A DNA stretch of 64,000 nucleotides, from the NCBI GenBank assembly GCA_021819245.1, contig JAKARI010000005.1:34241-98240 (forward strand), given 5' to 3'. This stretch comes from Pseudomonadota bacterium. Its GTDB lineage: Bacteria; Pseudomonadota; Gammaproteobacteria; Acidiferrobacterales; Acidiferrobacteraceae. Under the pieces are notes generated by a model, which searched no databases, was not told the origin of the DNA, and saw nothing but the letters and a program-made list of their open reading frames with translations. Positions 39,932-51,847 of the stretch are shown here, in pieces (within the stretch, counting starts at the first letter, position 1; every line of letters begins with the position of its first letter). A program made the position numbers and the translations under genes.

Positions 39932-42900
39932 GCGCGATCTCCTTATGCAAGTCCTGCAAGCATCTCACCTCGAACTCCTGCATGTGCCCATGCGCCTCGC
40001 AGGCCGCGCGCGCCGCCGCGAGCGTCGTATAGTTCGTCACCTTGTGCTGCAAGGCCTCGCGACGGATGAGATAAGAATCGGCCATGCTCTGCTTGTCGGC
40101 TACGGTATTGACGATGATATCGATCTCGTCATTTTTAATCATGTCCACGACATGCGGCCGTCCTTCCGATACCTTGTTGACCGCGCGCACCGTAAGACCC
40201 GACGCCTCGAGCACGCCTGCGGTGCCGCGCGTCGCCAAGAGATCGAACCCGTGATCGGCAAAATAGCGGGCGATGGGCACCGCCGCGGCGCGGTCACGGT
40301 CCCGCACGCTGATAAAGATCCGCCCGCGGCGCGGAATCGCGGCACCGGCTGCGATCTGCGACTTGGCAAACGCCTCGCCGAAGCTCCGGCCCATACCCAT
40401 GACCTCGCCCGTCGACTTCATCTCCGGCCCAAGCACGGTATCGACGCCCGGGAACTTGATGAACGGGAACACCGCCTCCTTCACGGAATAATAGGCGGGC
40501 ACGACCTCGGACACGACCCCCTGACTCGCCAGCGAATAGCCCATCATGGCGCGCGCCGCGATCTTGGCAAGCGGCCGGGCGGTCGCCTTCGACACATAGG
40601 GGATGGTGCGCGATGCCCGCGGATTCACCTCGAGGACATAAACCGACTGGTCCTTGATCGCGAACTGCACATTCATGAGGCCGACCACGTTCAGGGCATG
40701 CGCCAATGCCACGGTCTGCCGGCGCAACTCGTCTTGCAGCGCCCGGGAAAGCCCAAAGGGCGGCAGCGAACACGCCGAGTCACCCGAATGGACGCCGGCC
40801 TCCTCGATATGCTCCATGATGCCGCCGATGACCACGCGCTGCCCGTCACAGACCGCGTCCACATCGACCTCTATGGCATCACTCAGAAACCGATCGAGAA
40901 GGATTGGGCTGTCATTGGACACCCGCACCGCGATCCGCATATAGATCTCGAGGTCTTCGCGATTATGGCAGATCTCCATGGCGCGCCCGCCCAGCACGTA
41001 AGACGGCCGCACCACCAGCGGATATCCGGTCTGCTCGGCCAAGATCACGGCATCGGCGGCGTTATGCGCGATACAGTTGGGCGGCTGTAACAGCCCGAGT
41101 TCGGCGATGAGCCTCTGAAAGCGCTCCCGATCCTCGGCCAGATCGATGGACGCGGGGCTCGTGCCCACGATCGGCGCGCCATTGGCCGCGAGCCCTTCGG
41201 CGAGCTTGAGCGGGGTCTGGCCGCCATATTGCACGATCACCCCGGCGGGCCGCTCGAGGTGCGTGATCTCAAGGACGTCTTCAAGCGTCAGGGGCTCGAA
41301 ATACAGCCTGTCCGAGACATCGTAATCCGTCGATACCGTCTCGGGATTACAGTTCACCATGATCGTCTGATAACCGCTTTCGCGCAACGCCACCGAGGCA
41401 TGGACACAACAGTAATCGAACTCGATGCCCTGGCCGATGCGATTGGGCCCGCTGCCCAATACGATCACCTTGGCGCAATCGTCCGGGTTGGCCTCGCACT
41501 GCGCCTCATAGGTCGAATACATGTAGGCGGTGGCCGAGGCAAACTCCGCAGCGCATGAATCGACCCTCTTGTAGACGGGCCGGATGCCATGGGCATGCCG
41601 GAACGCACGTATGGCCGCCTCGTCCTGCCCCATGAGCGAGGCGATCCTGCGATCGGAAAATCCGCGCCGTTTCCAGCCGCGCACCCCGACCTCGTCGGCC
41701 GCGGTCAAGGCCCCGGATGCGCCCCGCCCCTCGATCTCGCCCTCGGCGGCAACGATTTCGGCGATCTGGGCCACGAACCAGGGATCGATGTGCGTAAGCT
41801 CATGCACCTCCTCTATGGTAAAGCCCGCGCGCAGCGCATCGGCCACATACCAGAGGCGCTCCGCCCCGGGGACCTTCAGCTCCTGAATCAGGCGGTCGCG
41901 CAGGGCCTTCTGATCGGTGATACGCTCGATGCGCGGCTCGAACCCGTAACTGCCGATCTCGAGGCTGCGCATGGCCTTTTGCAGGGATTCCTGAAAGGTG
42001 CGCCCGATCGCCATGGCCTCGCCGACCGACTTCATCTGGGTCGTCAGGGTCGGATCGGCCTTCGGGAACTTCTCGAAGGTAAAGCGCGGAATCTTTGTCA
42101 CGACATAGTCGATGCTGGGCTCAAACGACGCCGGCGTGGCCTTGCCGGTAATCTCATTTCGCAACTCATCGAGCGTGTAGCCGATGGCAAGCTTGGTCGC
42201 GACCTTGGCAATGGGAAAGCCCGTCGCCTTGGAGGCCAGCGCCGATGACCGCGAGACACGCGGATTCATCTCGATGACGATCATCTGCCCGGTCTTTGGG
42301 TTGATCGCAAATTGCACGTTCGAACCGCCGGTCTCAACGCCGATCTCGCGCAGCACCGCGATACTGGCATCGCGCATCCTCTGGTACTCTTTATCCGTCA
42401 GGGTCTGCGCCGGGGCCACTGTTATGGAGTCGCCGGTATGCACGCCCATGGCGTCGACGTTCTCGATCGCGCACACGATGATGCAGTTGTCCAGGCGGTC
42501 GCGCACGACCTCCATTTCGAATTCCTTCCAGCCGATAATGGACTCTTCTATCAGCAATTCCCGGGTCGGCGAGGCATCCAGGCCGCGCTCGCACAACTGC
42601 ATAAACTCCTCGCGGTTATAGGCGATCCCGCCGCCGCTTCCGCCCAGGGTAAACGACGGCCGGATGATCGCCGGAAAGCCTACCAGGGCATGGACCTGCA
42701 GGGCCTCCTCGAGGCTATGGGCAATCGCCCCCTTGGCCACCCCCAGGCCTATGGACTCCATCGCCTTCTTGAACAGCTCGCGATCCTCGGCCTTGTCGAT
42801 CGCCGCCTTGGAGGCCCCGATCATACGCACGCCATAGCGCTCCAAGACCCCCTCGCGATCGAGATCGAGCGCGCAATTGAGCGCGGTCTGCCCGCCCATG

Positions 42901-43166
42901 GTCGGCAGCAGCGCGTCCGGGCGCTCTTTCGCGATGATGCGCTCCACGACCCGCCACGTGATCGGCTCGATATAAGTCGCATCGGCGAGATCAGGGTCGG
43001 TCATGATGGTCGCCGGATTGGAGTTCACGAGGATGACGCGCAGCCCCTCCTCCTTGAGCGCCCGGCAGGCCTGGGTACCCGAATAATCGAACTCGCACCC
43101 CTGGCCGATGACGATCGGCCCGGCCCCGATGATCAGAACACTCTTGATGTCGTCACGCCTTGGCAT
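39924..43166 (-). CDS. carB: Carbamoyl-phosphate synthase, large subunit
   Basis: Makes carbamoyl phosphate for pyrimidines and arginine from bicarbonate, ammonia and two ATP. It has 1080 residues. Two homologous ATP-grasp halves are visible: [21 protein letters not shown] opens the first and [21 protein letters not shown] the second. [17 protein letters not shown] and [16 protein letters not shown] are the paired metal-binding loops. The C-terminal MGS-like allosteric domain follows ([18 protein letters not shown]). ATG overlaps the carA stop (TGATG). Confidence 0.97.
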   Translation of the reverse strand: MPRRDDIKSVLIIGAGPIVIGQGCEFDYSGTQACRALKEEGLRVILVNSNPATIMTDPDLADATYIEPITWRVVERIIAKERPDALLPTMGGQTALNCALDLDREGVLERYGVRMIGASKAAIDKAEDRELFKKAMESIGLGVAKGAIAHSLEEALQVHALVGFPAIIRPSFTLGGSGGGIAYNREEFMQLCERGLDASPTRELLIEESIIGWKEFEMEVVRDRLDNCIIVCAIENVDAMGVHTGDSITVAPAQTLTDKEYQRMRDASIAVLREIGVETGGSNVQFAINPKTGQMIVIEMNPRVSRSSALASKATGFPIAKVATKLAIGYTLDELRNEITGKATPASFEPSIDYVVTKIPRFTFEKFPKADPTLTTQMKSVGEAMAIGRTFQESLQKAMRSLEIGSYGFEPRIERITDQKALRDRLIQELKVPGAERLWYVADALRAGFTIEEVHELTHIDPWFVAQIAEIVAAEGEIEGRGASGALTAADEVGVRGWKRRGFSDRRIASLMGQDEAAIRAFRHAHGIRPVYKRVDSCAAEFASATAYMYSTYEAQCEANPDDCAKVIVLGSGPNRIGQGIEFDYCCVHASVALRESGYQTIMVNCNPETVSTDYDVSDRLYFEPLTLEDVLEITHLERPAGVIVQYGGQTPLKLAEGLAANGAPIVGTSPASIDLAEDRERFQRLIAELGLLQPPNCIAHNAADAVILAEQTGYPLVVRPSYVLGGRAMEICHNREDLEIYMRIAVRVSNDSPILLDRFLSDAIEVDVDAVCDGQRVVIGGIMEHIEEAGVHSGDSACSLPPFGLSRALQDELRRQTVALAHALNVVGLMNVQFAIKDQSVYVLEVNPRASRTIPYVSKATARPLAKIAARAMMGYSLASQGVVSEVVPAYYSVKEAVFPFIKFPGVDTVLGPEMKSTGEVMGMGRSFGEAFAKSQIAAGAAIPRRGRIFISVRDRDRAAAVPIARYFADHGFDLLATRGTAGVLEASGLTVRAVNKVSEGRPHVVDMIKNDEIDIIVNTVADKQSMADSYLIRREALQHKVTNYTTLAAARAACEAHGHMQEFEVRCLQDLHKEIAHD

Positions 43167-44299
43167 CAGGACCCCGCAACCTCGTTACGCGACGCATCCA
43201 TAAGCGCCGTAAATCGCGCAAAGAGGGGCCAGACGTCGTGCGGCCCGGGGCTCGCCTCGGGATGCCCCTGAAAGGAAAATATCGGCCGCTCGGTATGCAT
43301 CAGCCCCTGAACCGATCCGTCGAAGAGCGAGCGGTGCGTCACCCGCAGGCTGTCGGGCAGGCTGGCCTCATCGACCGCGAACCCATGATTCTGGCTCGTG
43401 ATGAGCACGCGTCCGGAATCGACATCGAGGACCGGATGGTTGGCCCCATGGTGCCCGAATTTCATCTTCACGGTGCGGCCGCCCATGGCAAGCCCGAGCA
43501 GCTGATGCCCAAGGCAGATGCCAAAGACCGGCACGCCCGAGGCGGCTAGCCCCTGCGCGGCGGCGATGGCGTAGTCGCAGGCCTTAGGATCGCCCGGCCC
43601 GTTTGACAGAAAGACCCCGTCGGGATTTTGGGCAAGGACCTGCGCAGCCGGGGTCCGGGCCGGCACCACCGTGACGCGGCAGCCCGCCTGCACGAGGCTG
43701 CGCAGGATGTTGCGCTTTATCCCGTAATCATAAGCGACGACGTGATAGCGGCCAGCCGGGGCCTGCGCCCCCCAGAGCCCCCCGTCCCAGACATAGGGAT
43801 GCGGCGTCGATACCGTTTTGGCAAGGTCTAGCCCGTCGAGGCCCGGAAAGGCGCGCGCCAGCGCCACGGCCGCCGCTTGATCGCGGGCCGCGTCGCCTGC
43901 CGCTATGACCGCATTCTGCGCACCCTTCTCGCGCAGTCGGCGCGTGAGCGCGCGCGTGTCGATGCCGGCTATGGCCACCACCCCATGACGTTGCAAGAAG
44001 GTCCTGAGATCCTCGGTCCCCCGGAAATTGCTGTAGCGGCCTGGCGCATCGCGCACCACGAGCCCGGCGGCATGAACGCGCGCAGCCTCCATATCCTCGT
44101 CATTGACCCCGGTGTTCCCGATGTGCGGATAGGTGAGCGTTACGATCTGGCTCGCGTACGACGGATCCGACAGGATCTCCTGGTAGCCCGTCATGGCGGT
44201 ATTGAAGACGAGCTCGCCCTGGGACATACCGGCAGCCCCGATAGATTCGCCGACGAACACCGTGCCGTCGGCGAGAGCCAGCAATGCCAGTTGCGCCAC
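43166..44299 (-). CDS. carA: Carbamoyl-phosphate synthase, small subunit
   Basis: The glutamine amidotransferase subunit supplying ammonia to CarB, 377 residues. [20 protein letters not shown] is in the N-domain; the GATase class I domain has [13 protein letters not shown], the catalytic Cys in [12 protein letters not shown], and the His/Glu pair in [14 protein letters not shown] 44299 sits 4-5 bases after GGGAGG; an open frame 25 codons longer runs into the upstream terminator hairpin and is not used. Confidence 0.96.
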   Translation of the reverse strand: MAQLALLALADGTVFVGESIGAAGMSQGELVFNTAMTGYQEILSDPSYASQIVTLTYPHIGNTGVNDEDMEAARVHAAGLVVRDAPGRYSNFRGTEDLRTFLQRHGVVAIAGIDTRALTRRLREKGAQNAVIAAGDAARDQAAAVALARAFPGLDGLDLAKTVSTPHPYVWDGGLWGAQAPAGRYHVVAYDYGIKRNILRSLVQAGCRVTVVPARTPAAQVLAQNPDGVFLSNGPGDPKACDYAIAAAQGLAASGVPVFGICLGHQLLGLAMGGRTVKMKFGHHGANHPVLDVDSGRVLITSQNHGFAVDEASLPDSLRVTHRSLFDGSVQGLMHTERPIFSFQGHPEASPGPHDVWPLFARFTALMDASRNEVAGS

Positions 44300-44325
44300 G
44301 GCCCCTCCCGCCCCAGGATGTACAT

Positions 44326-44358
44326 ACAAAAGCGGGAGCCGCTCTTCGCCGCTCCCGC
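44326..44358 (-). terminator. Terminator between dapB and carA
   Basis: GCGGGAGC and GCTCCCGC pair over 8 bp (44332-44358), followed on the minus strand by TTTTGT. It ends the dapB transcript and lies about 30 bases ahead of carA, so an attenuator role for carAB is also possible. Confidence 0.7.
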
Positions 44359-44420
44359 CCGGAAAACCCGTCATTCATTAGGGATTTGCGGCGGATTGTA
44401 AACGATATGGCGGTATGAAA

Positions 44421-45218
44421 TCAACGCAACCCGAGGACGTCCGGCATGCCGTAGAGGCCCGGGGGGCGATCTTTCAGAAACCGCGCCGCGCGCAAGGCCC
44501 CCTCGGCAAATACCTCGCGGTTGTCGGCCACATGCGCGATCTCGAGGCGTTCCGAGGGCAGCGCCAGGTATACACGGTGCTCGCCCACGATTTCGCCTGC
44601 GCGGATGCTGGCGAAACCGATGCTGCCCGGGATGCGCGCACGACGCTCGTCATGGCGGTCGTAGACGGCCACCTCTGCAAGGCGCTGGCCGCGGGCGGCG
44701 GCCGCCACCTCACCCAGACGCAGCGCCGTCCCCGAGGGGGCATCGACCTTATGCCGGTGGTGGGCCTCCAGGATCTCGATGTCGGCGTCCGGTAGGGCGC
44801 GTGCGGCGATTCCCAGCACATGCAAGGCCAGATTGACCCCCACGCTCATGTTGGCGGCCACCACGAGGCGGCCCTTGCCCGCCAAGGCCCGCAGCCGTTC
44901 GCTCGCCGCCTCCGAAAACCCGGTGGTGCCGATGACCAGGGCCTTTCCCAGGCGCGCGCCGATCTCCGCGTAATGCACGCTTGCCTCCGGGCGGGTGAAA
45001 TCGATGAGCGCGTCGCAGCCGGCGATCACCTCCTCCGGCACATCGGACACCGGCACCCCAAATGGTGCGCCGCCTATGAGTTCTGCGGCGTCCCGCCCAC
45101 AGGCAGGGTCACCTCCGCGCACGAGCGCGCCCGAGAGGCAGATATCAGGCTGCGCGCGCAGCGCCGCAAGCACCGCCCGGCCCATGCGCCCGGTGGCCCC
45201 TGCCACGGCAATCCTCAT
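44421..45218 (-). CDS. dapB: 4-Hydroxy-tetrahydrodipicolinate reductase
   Basis: A lysine/diaminopimelate pathway reductase of 265 residues. VAGATGRMGRAVL is the nucleotide-binding loop; the signature ILEAHHRHKVDAPSGTALRLG holds the catalytic His and Lys. ATG 45218 follows an AAGGGGGGA ribosome site; the 25 codons of open frame before it lack a start site. Confidence 0.96.
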   Translation of the reverse strand: MRIAVAGATGRMGRAVLAALRAQPDICLSGALVRGGDPACGRDAAELIGGAPFGVPVSDVPEEVIAGCDALIDFTRPEASVHYAEIGARLGKALVIGTTGFSEAASERLRALAGKGRLVVAANMSVGVNLALHVLGIAARALPDADIEILEAHHRHKVDAPSGTALRLGEVAAAARGQRLAEVAVYDRHDERRARIPGSIGFASIRAGEIVGEHRVYLALPSERLEIAHVADNREVFAEGALRAARFLKDRPPGLYGMPDVLGLR

Positions 45219-45312
45219 AAATCCCCCCTTCCGGCGGGCCGGGCGGCCCGCACCGCCTGAGCCGGTTAGCGGCCTTCCGGGCGTCCGCCGCATCGCGGTC
45301 CGCGCCGGGGCC

Positions 45313-45810
45313 CTACCAGGCGATATAGGCGTATCCTTTATGCTGAAGCTCCATCAGGTCCGCGGCCCCCATGGGCACATAGGTGGCGATCGGCAGCAGG
45401 GCCGCCTTCGTCAACTTGAGCGTGCGCAGCGTATTGCCGCACCCGTGGAACTCTACACCGTAGTCGTGCAGACTCTCAACGCCTTCGCGAATGCCCTTGG
45501 CCACCGGCCGGACCGGCCTCTTCAAGACGACGCTGATCCCCTCGGCAAAACACGTGACCACGATGTGGATCGAGTCCCCATAGCGCCGCAGCATGGCCTG
45601 TACCGAAGACAGGATGTGCTGCTGATAGCCATGGCCCGCCTGATTCAACTGATAGACGATATGGTGCCTCGCCTTCTGCCCGGGGAAGGTGAGATCGAGG
45701 CTATCGGCGGAACCGGCAAAGGCGACCCCGGACCCCATGGCTGCGGCGACCCCGCCGGCGGCGACGATGACGCGCCTGCGCGCCGGGTTAAATGTGCGTT
45801 TGTCCCCCAT
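45313..45810 (-). CDS. Exported DsrE-like protein (Tat signal)
   Basis: A 165-residue protein. The N-terminus FNPARRRVIVAAGGVAAAMGSGVAFA reads as a twin-arginine signal, which implies folding, perhaps with a cofactor, before export. The mature part (HIVYQLNQAG, IHIVVTCFAEGISVVL, GVEFHGCGNTL) fits the DsrE/DsrF fold with one central Cys. It resembles the Sec-exported protein at 2998-3486, including the VPMGAADLMELQHKGYAY end. Sulfur handling in the periplasm is a reasonable guess only. It lies between dnaJ and dapB, unrelated in function. Confidence 0.75.
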   Translation of the reverse strand: MGDKRTFNPARRRVIVAAGGVAAAMGSGVAFAGSADSLDLTFPGQKARHHIVYQLNQAGHGYQQHILSSVQAMLRRYGDSIHIVVTCFAEGISVVLKRPVRPVAKGIREGVESLHDYGVEFHGCGNTLRTLKLTKAALLPIATYVPMGAADLMELQHKGYAYIAW

Positions 45811-45861
45811 AGCGAGCCCCCCTCGTTGCGATCATGCTGGAGAGACGACCACCGCCTGGTT

Positions 45862-47016
45862 TTATTCCCCGGAACTGCGCGCCCTGGGCTCAAAGAAGCC
45901 CCGCAGCTTGTCGAGCCAGGAGTGTTCGACCGGGTTGTGGCGCTCCCCGCCCTCGCGCACCGAGGCGTCGAAGGCCTCGAGCAGTTCCCGCTGGGCGCGC
46001 GTGAGCCTGACCGGGGTCTCCACGGTAATCTGGCAGAAAAGGTCGCCCACATGCCCGGTACGGACATTCTTGACCCCCTTGCCGCGGACGCGAAAGACCT
46101 TACCGGTCTGTGTCTCGGGGGGGATCTTCAGCGTCATGCGCCCATCCAGGCTCGGGATCTCGATCTCGCCGCCCAAGACGACGGTCCCGAAACGCACCGG
46201 CACTTTACAGTGGAGATCGTCTTGCTCGCGATGGAACAGGGCATGGGGCTTGAGCTTGACCTGCACATACAAATCGCCCGGGGGGCCGCCATTCTCGCCG
46301 GCATCCCCTTGCCCGCTCACCCGAATCTGGTCGCCCTCATCGACGCCTGCCGGAATCGTCACAGACAGGGTCTTGGTGCGCCGGGCGCGGCCCTCGCCAT
46401 GACACTCGACGCACGGCTGGGTGATGGCGCGGCCACTCCCGCGGCAATGCGGGCAGGTCTGCTGAATCGAAAAAAACCCCTGCTGCATGCGGACCTGGCC
46501 ATGGCCATGGCACGTCGGGCAGGTCACGGGCACGCTCCCGGCGCGGGCCCCGGTCCCCTGACAGAGCTCGCAGGTCGCAAGCGTCGGGACCCGGATGCGG
46601 GCCTCGGTCCCGAATACCGCCTCCTCGAGCGACAAATCAAGGGCATAGCGCACATCGGCGCCGCGGTACACCTGATTGGCGGCGCGGCGTCCGCCGCCCC
46701 CGCCGAAGATGTCGCCAAAGACATTATCGAAGATGTCGGCAAAACCGCCCGCCCCGAACGGACCGCCCCCCCCGGGGGCCCCGCCGTTTTGCACGCCGGC
46801 GTGGCCGAACTGATCGTAAGCGGCCCGCTTTTGCGGGTCACTCAAGACCGCATAGGCCTCCTGGCACTCCTTGAAAACGGCCTCCGCGCCCTTGTTGTCG
46901 GGATTGCGATCGGGATGGTGCTTCATCGCCAAGCGGCGATAGGCCTTCTTGATCTCGGCGTCGTCCGCCCCGCGAACCACACCGAGGACCTCATAATAAT
47001 CGCGTTGCGTCGTCAT
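45862..47016 (-). CDS. dnaJ: Chaperone protein DnaJ
   Basis: A DnaK co-chaperone of 384 residues. The J domain has [16 protein letters not shown] with HPD; a G/F-rich linker follows; four zinc repeats [24 protein letters not shown] and CVECHGEG are intact; then the substrate-binding domains. It is separated from dnaK by a strong hairpin, so its expression may be set below that of dnaK. Confidence 0.97.
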   Translation of the reverse strand: MTTQRDYYEVLGVVRGADDAEIKKAYRRLAMKHHPDRNPDNKGAEAVFKECQEAYAVLSDPQKRAAYDQFGHAGVQNGGAPGGGGPFGAGGFADIFDNVFGDIFGGGGGRRAANQVYRGADVRYALDLSLEEAVFGTEARIRVPTLATCELCQGTGARAGSVPVTCPTCHGHGQVRMQQGFFSIQQTCPHCRGSGRAITQPCVECHGEGRARRTKTLSVTIPAGVDEGDQIRVSGQGDAGENGGPPGDLYVQVKLKPHALFHREQDDLHCKVPVRFGTVVLGGEIEIPSLDGRMTLKIPPETQTGKVFRVRGKGVKNVRTGHVGDLFCQITVETPVRLTRAQRELLEAFDASVREGGERHNPVEHSWLDKLRGFFEPRARSSGE

Positions 47017-47052
47017 AACCCTACACTACCGCAAAACCAGCGACCTTAGAAG

Positions 47053-47090
47053 AAAAGGGGTGCGGGCGTCAACAGACGCCCGCACCCCTT
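47053..47090 (-). terminator. Strong hairpin between dnaK and dnaJ
   Basis: A perfect 16-bp stem (47055-47070 with 47075-47090) and 4-base loop, running on the minus strand from the dnaK end into TTTTCTTCT. It is a textbook intrinsic terminator placed 8 bases after the dnaK stop. Confidence 0.88.
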
Positions 47091-47098
47091 CCCAGGCC

Positions 47099-49033
<1,935 letters not shown>

Positions 49034-49122
49034 TGCTGTAGTCCTCTCATTCCCGTTACCGGGAAAATAGTGTTATAAGGCCGCTCCTTCCCAAATGGGG
49101 GCCAGGCGGCGTTTTTCAAGCG

Positions 49123-49707
49123 TCAGGACTTGGGCTTGGCGACCACCACCAGGGCCGGCCTCAACAGCCTGTCATTCAATAAAAACCCTTTTTGCACGAC
49201 CTCCACGATATGGTTGGCCGGCACGTCCTGGCTCTCGACCATGGACAGGGCCTGATGGTGGTCGGGATTGAATCGCGCGCCGGCCGGATCGATCACCGTG
49301 ATCGCGAACTTCTCGAATGCCGCGTCCAGGAGCTGCAAGGTCAGATCCACCCCCGCAAAAAGCGCCTCGGTGGCGGCGCTTGCGGTACTGCGATCGACGG
49401 CACGGGCGCGATCCAGGCTGTCGCGCACGGGCAGCAGCTCGGTTGCAAACCGCTCCAGGGCAAATTTGCGCGCCGTTGCCGCATCCTGCTCGGCACGCCG
49501 CCTGCTGTTTTCGGCGTCGGCGGCAACCCGCAGCAGCCGCTCGCGACTCTCGGCAAGCTCGGCCCGGGCCTTCTCGAGCTCCGCGGCCAGGACCGCCGGA
49601 TCACCGGCCGCGGCCTGCGGCCCCTCACGTCCCGGCGCTTGCGTCTCAACCCCGGTTTCCTTGTCACCGGCCACGGTATCATGATCTGGCATTACATACT
49701 CCATCAT
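49123..49707 (-). CDS. grpE: Nucleotide exchange factor GrpE
   Basis: A 194-residue DnaK exchange factor. The acidic N-terminus leads to a long coiled coil (about residues 40-90), then FATELLPVRDSLDRA and the beta domain with GARFNPDHHQALSMVES and VVQKGFLLNDRLLRPALV. The first of two adjacent ATGs (49707) is about eight bases after GAGGAGA. Confidence 0.95.
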   Translation of the reverse strand: MMEYVMPDHDTVAGDKETGVETQAPGREGPQAAAGDPAVLAAELEKARAELAESRERLLRVAADAENSRRRAEQDAATARKFALERFATELLPVRDSLDRARAVDRSTASAATEALFAGVDLTLQLLDAAFEKFAITVIDPAGARFNPDHHQALSMVESQDVPANHIVEVVQKGFLLNDRLLRPALVVVAKPKS

Positions 49708-49762
49708 AAATTCTCTCCTCGCGGCATGTGGGGACTGCCCCGCCGCAAATCAAGCGCGACAC

Positions 49763-50806
49763 CTAGCCTGAAAGACTGTGGCTTAGGGCACCGCTCAACA
49801 GGCGCGCCGTGACGTCGACCACTGAAATCACATGGTCGTAGGACATACGCGTCGGCCCGATCACCCCCACGGTCCCGACGATCTGGCCATCCACTTCGTA
49901 GGGCGCGGTCACGACACTGCAGGACTCGAGGGCCTCATAACCCGACTCCGCACCGATGAAGATCTGTACACCCTGCGAGACCATGCTCTGATCGAGGAGA
50001 TGCAGGAGGTCCTGTTTGGCGGTGAACGCCTCGAGCAGGCGGCGCAGCTTCTCGGTATTGCTGAGCTCGGGAAACGCAAGCAGGTTGGTTTCGCCGCTTA
50101 CGAAAAGCGGCGCCTCGCTCATCGCCTCCCCGGCAAAGGCCTGATGGGCCATCTCCACGGCCGAGCGCAGAATCTGCTGCATATCCTCACTGTCGCGCCG
50201 CAGGGCCTCGACCAGACCGCGCCGGACCATGTCGAGCGACAGGCCGGCGTAGGCACCATTGAACATATTGGCGGCCTGCTGCAGTTCGGAGGCCGAATAC
50301 GGCCGCTTGGGGTGGATGACCCGATTGAGGACCTGGCCATCCTGGGTCACCAGGATCACGAGTACCCGGGCCGGCGACAGCGCAAGAAAATCAAGCTGCA
50401 AAAACCCGACGTCGGCGCGCCGCGGCACGCGTACGATTCCGGCAAGCTTGGTCACCTGGGAGAGCAGGCCGGACATCGACTCGATAAGCTGCTGCGGGTC
50501 CTGATCGGCGAGAAACCGGTCCTCGATCGAGGCCATGTCTGGGGCCTTGGTCGGCTTGACCGCAAGCAAAGAATTGACGAAGAAACGGTAGCCGCGCTCC
50601 GTGGGCACGCGCCCGGCGGACGTGTGAGGGGACTGAATGAGGCCCAATTCCTCGAGGTCGGACATGATGTTGCGCACGGTCGCCGGGCTGAACTCGAGCC
50701 CCGCCTGCTTGACCAGCGTCCGGGAACCAACGGGCTGACCTTCGGCTATGTACTGTTCGATAAGCGCCTTGAGAAGCCGTTCGGCACGAGGCGTTAACGA
50801 CACCAT
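49763..50806 (-). CDS. hrcA: Heat-inducible transcription repressor HrcA
   Basis: Represses heat-shock genes by binding CIRCE, 347 residues. The N-terminal winged helix has PVGSRTLVKQAGLEFSPATVRNIMSDLEELG, and the C-terminal GAF-like region ends GPTRMSYDHVISVVD. The gene begins just downstream of its own CIRCE site, so autoregulation of hrcA-grpE-dnaK is expected. HrcA is not universal in gammaproteobacteria. Confidence 0.96.
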   Translation of the reverse strand: MVSLTPRAERLLKALIEQYIAEGQPVGSRTLVKQAGLEFSPATVRNIMSDLEELGLIQSPHTSAGRVPTERGYRFFVNSLLAVKPTKAPDMASIEDRFLADQDPQQLIESMSGLLSQVTKLAGIVRVPRRADVGFLQLDFLALSPARVLVILVTQDGQVLNRVIHPKRPYSASELQQAANMFNGAYAGLSLDMVRRGLVEALRRDSEDMQQILRSAVEMAHQAFAGEAMSEAPLFVSGETNLLAFPELSNTEKLRRLLEAFTAKQDLLHLLDQSMVSQGVQIFIGAESGYEALESCSVVTAPYEVDGQIVGTVGVIGPTRMSYDHVISVVDVTARLLSGALSHSLSG

Positions 50807-50832
50807 AAAGTAACCCCCTCAATAACCCCCTA

Positions 50833-50859
50833 TTAGCACTCCCGCGGTCCGAGTGCCAG
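50833..50859 (-). promoter_or_regulatory. CIRCE operator of the hrcA operon
   Basis: Plus strand TTAGCACTC, nine bases, GAGTGCCAG. One arm is the exact CIRCE half-site; the other differs from GAGTGCTAA at two positions. It lies right after the -10 box and 27 bases ahead of hrcA. Confidence 0.93.
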
Positions 50860-50863
50860 GGGC

Positions 50864-50892
50864 ACGCTATCAATAGCCGCCGCGGGTGTCAA
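50864..50892 (-). promoter_or_regulatory. Promoter of the hrcA operon
   Basis: Minus strand TTGACA (50892-50887), a 17-base spacer and TAGCGT (50869-50864). The CIRCE site covers the expected transcription start. Confidence 0.65.
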
Positions 50893-50977
50893 CAGATGGA
50901 CACATACGGGGCGCGGGGCCCCGTTCTCTGGCCGCATAAAGGGCCGCATGCTAGTGTTGTGATATGAGGGATGGGCG

Positions 50978-51847
50978 ATGAAAGCGGTGATACGGCGCGT
51001 CGGTTTATTCGGTAAGTACGGCGACCGGGGCGGACGCGAACTGCTGCAGCGTCTGTACCGGCTGCTCGAGGCGCGCTCGCTCGAGATCACCGTGGAGGCG
51101 GATACCGCCGCCGCCCTCGACATGGCCGGTGTCGCCACCTGCCCGCTCGACCGCATCGGGGAAACCATCGATCTCGCCATCGTCTTGGGCGGCGACGGCA
51201 CGCTCCTTGGCGTCGCGCGCATGCTCGCCCCGCACCATGTCCCGCTGATAGGCGTCAACACCGGGCGCCTGGGCTTTCTGGCCGACGTGTCGACCGACAA
51301 CATCGGCATGATCAATGACATACTCGATGGCCGCTATCAGGCGGAGGAACGCTTTCTGCTGGAGGCGACCCTCGTGCGCGACGGCCAGCTGCTCGTCAGG
51401 CGCCTCGCGCTCAACGACGTGGTGGTCAACAAGGGCGAACTCGCGCGCCTGATCGAGTTTGAGACCTCTATCGACGGCCAGCTCGTGAGCGGTTCGCGTG
51501 CCGACGGCGTGATCATCGCCACGCCCACCGGCTCCACCGCCTATGCCATGTCCGCGGGAGGACCCATCCTGCACCCGACGCTTGCGGCCATCGTGCTCGT
51601 ACCCATCTGCCCGCAGACCTTGAGCAACCGGCCGATCGTGGTGCACAGCGGCTGCCACGTCGAGGTCGTGCTGGTCAGCGATCAGAGCGCCCATGTGACC
51701 TTCGACGGCCAGTCCAACTTCGGTCTTCGAAACGGCGACCGCCTCGGTGTCTGCCGGGCGCAGGCCCCGCTCGTCTTGCTGCACCCAGAGGGCCGCAACC
51801 ACTACGAGGTCTTGCGCCAGAAACTGCATTGGGGCCGCAGGGTGTGA
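50978..51847 (+). CDS. nadK: NAD kinase
   Basis: Phosphorylates NAD to NADP, 289 residues. The GGDGT loop (LAIVLGGDGTLLGVAR) and the NTGRLGFLAD and TPTGSTAYAMSAGGPI blocks are diagnostic. It is divergent from hrcA and coupled to recN, with stop and start sharing a base (TGATG). The pairing nadK-recN is common in proteobacteria. Confidence 0.96.
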   Translation: MKAVIRRVGLFGKYGDRGGRELLQRLYRLLEARSLEITVEADTAAALDMAGVATCPLDRIGETIDLAIVLGGDGTLLGVARMLAPHHVPLIGVNTGRLGFLADVSTDNIGMINDILDGRYQAEERFLLEATLVRDGQLLVRRLALNDVVVNKGELARLIEFETSIDGQLVSGSRADGVIIATPTGSTAYAMSAGGPILHPTLAAIVLVPICPQTLSNRPIVVHSGCHVEVVLVSDQSAHVTFDGQSNFGLRNGDRLGVCRAQAPLVLLHPEGRNHYEVLRQKLHWGRRV

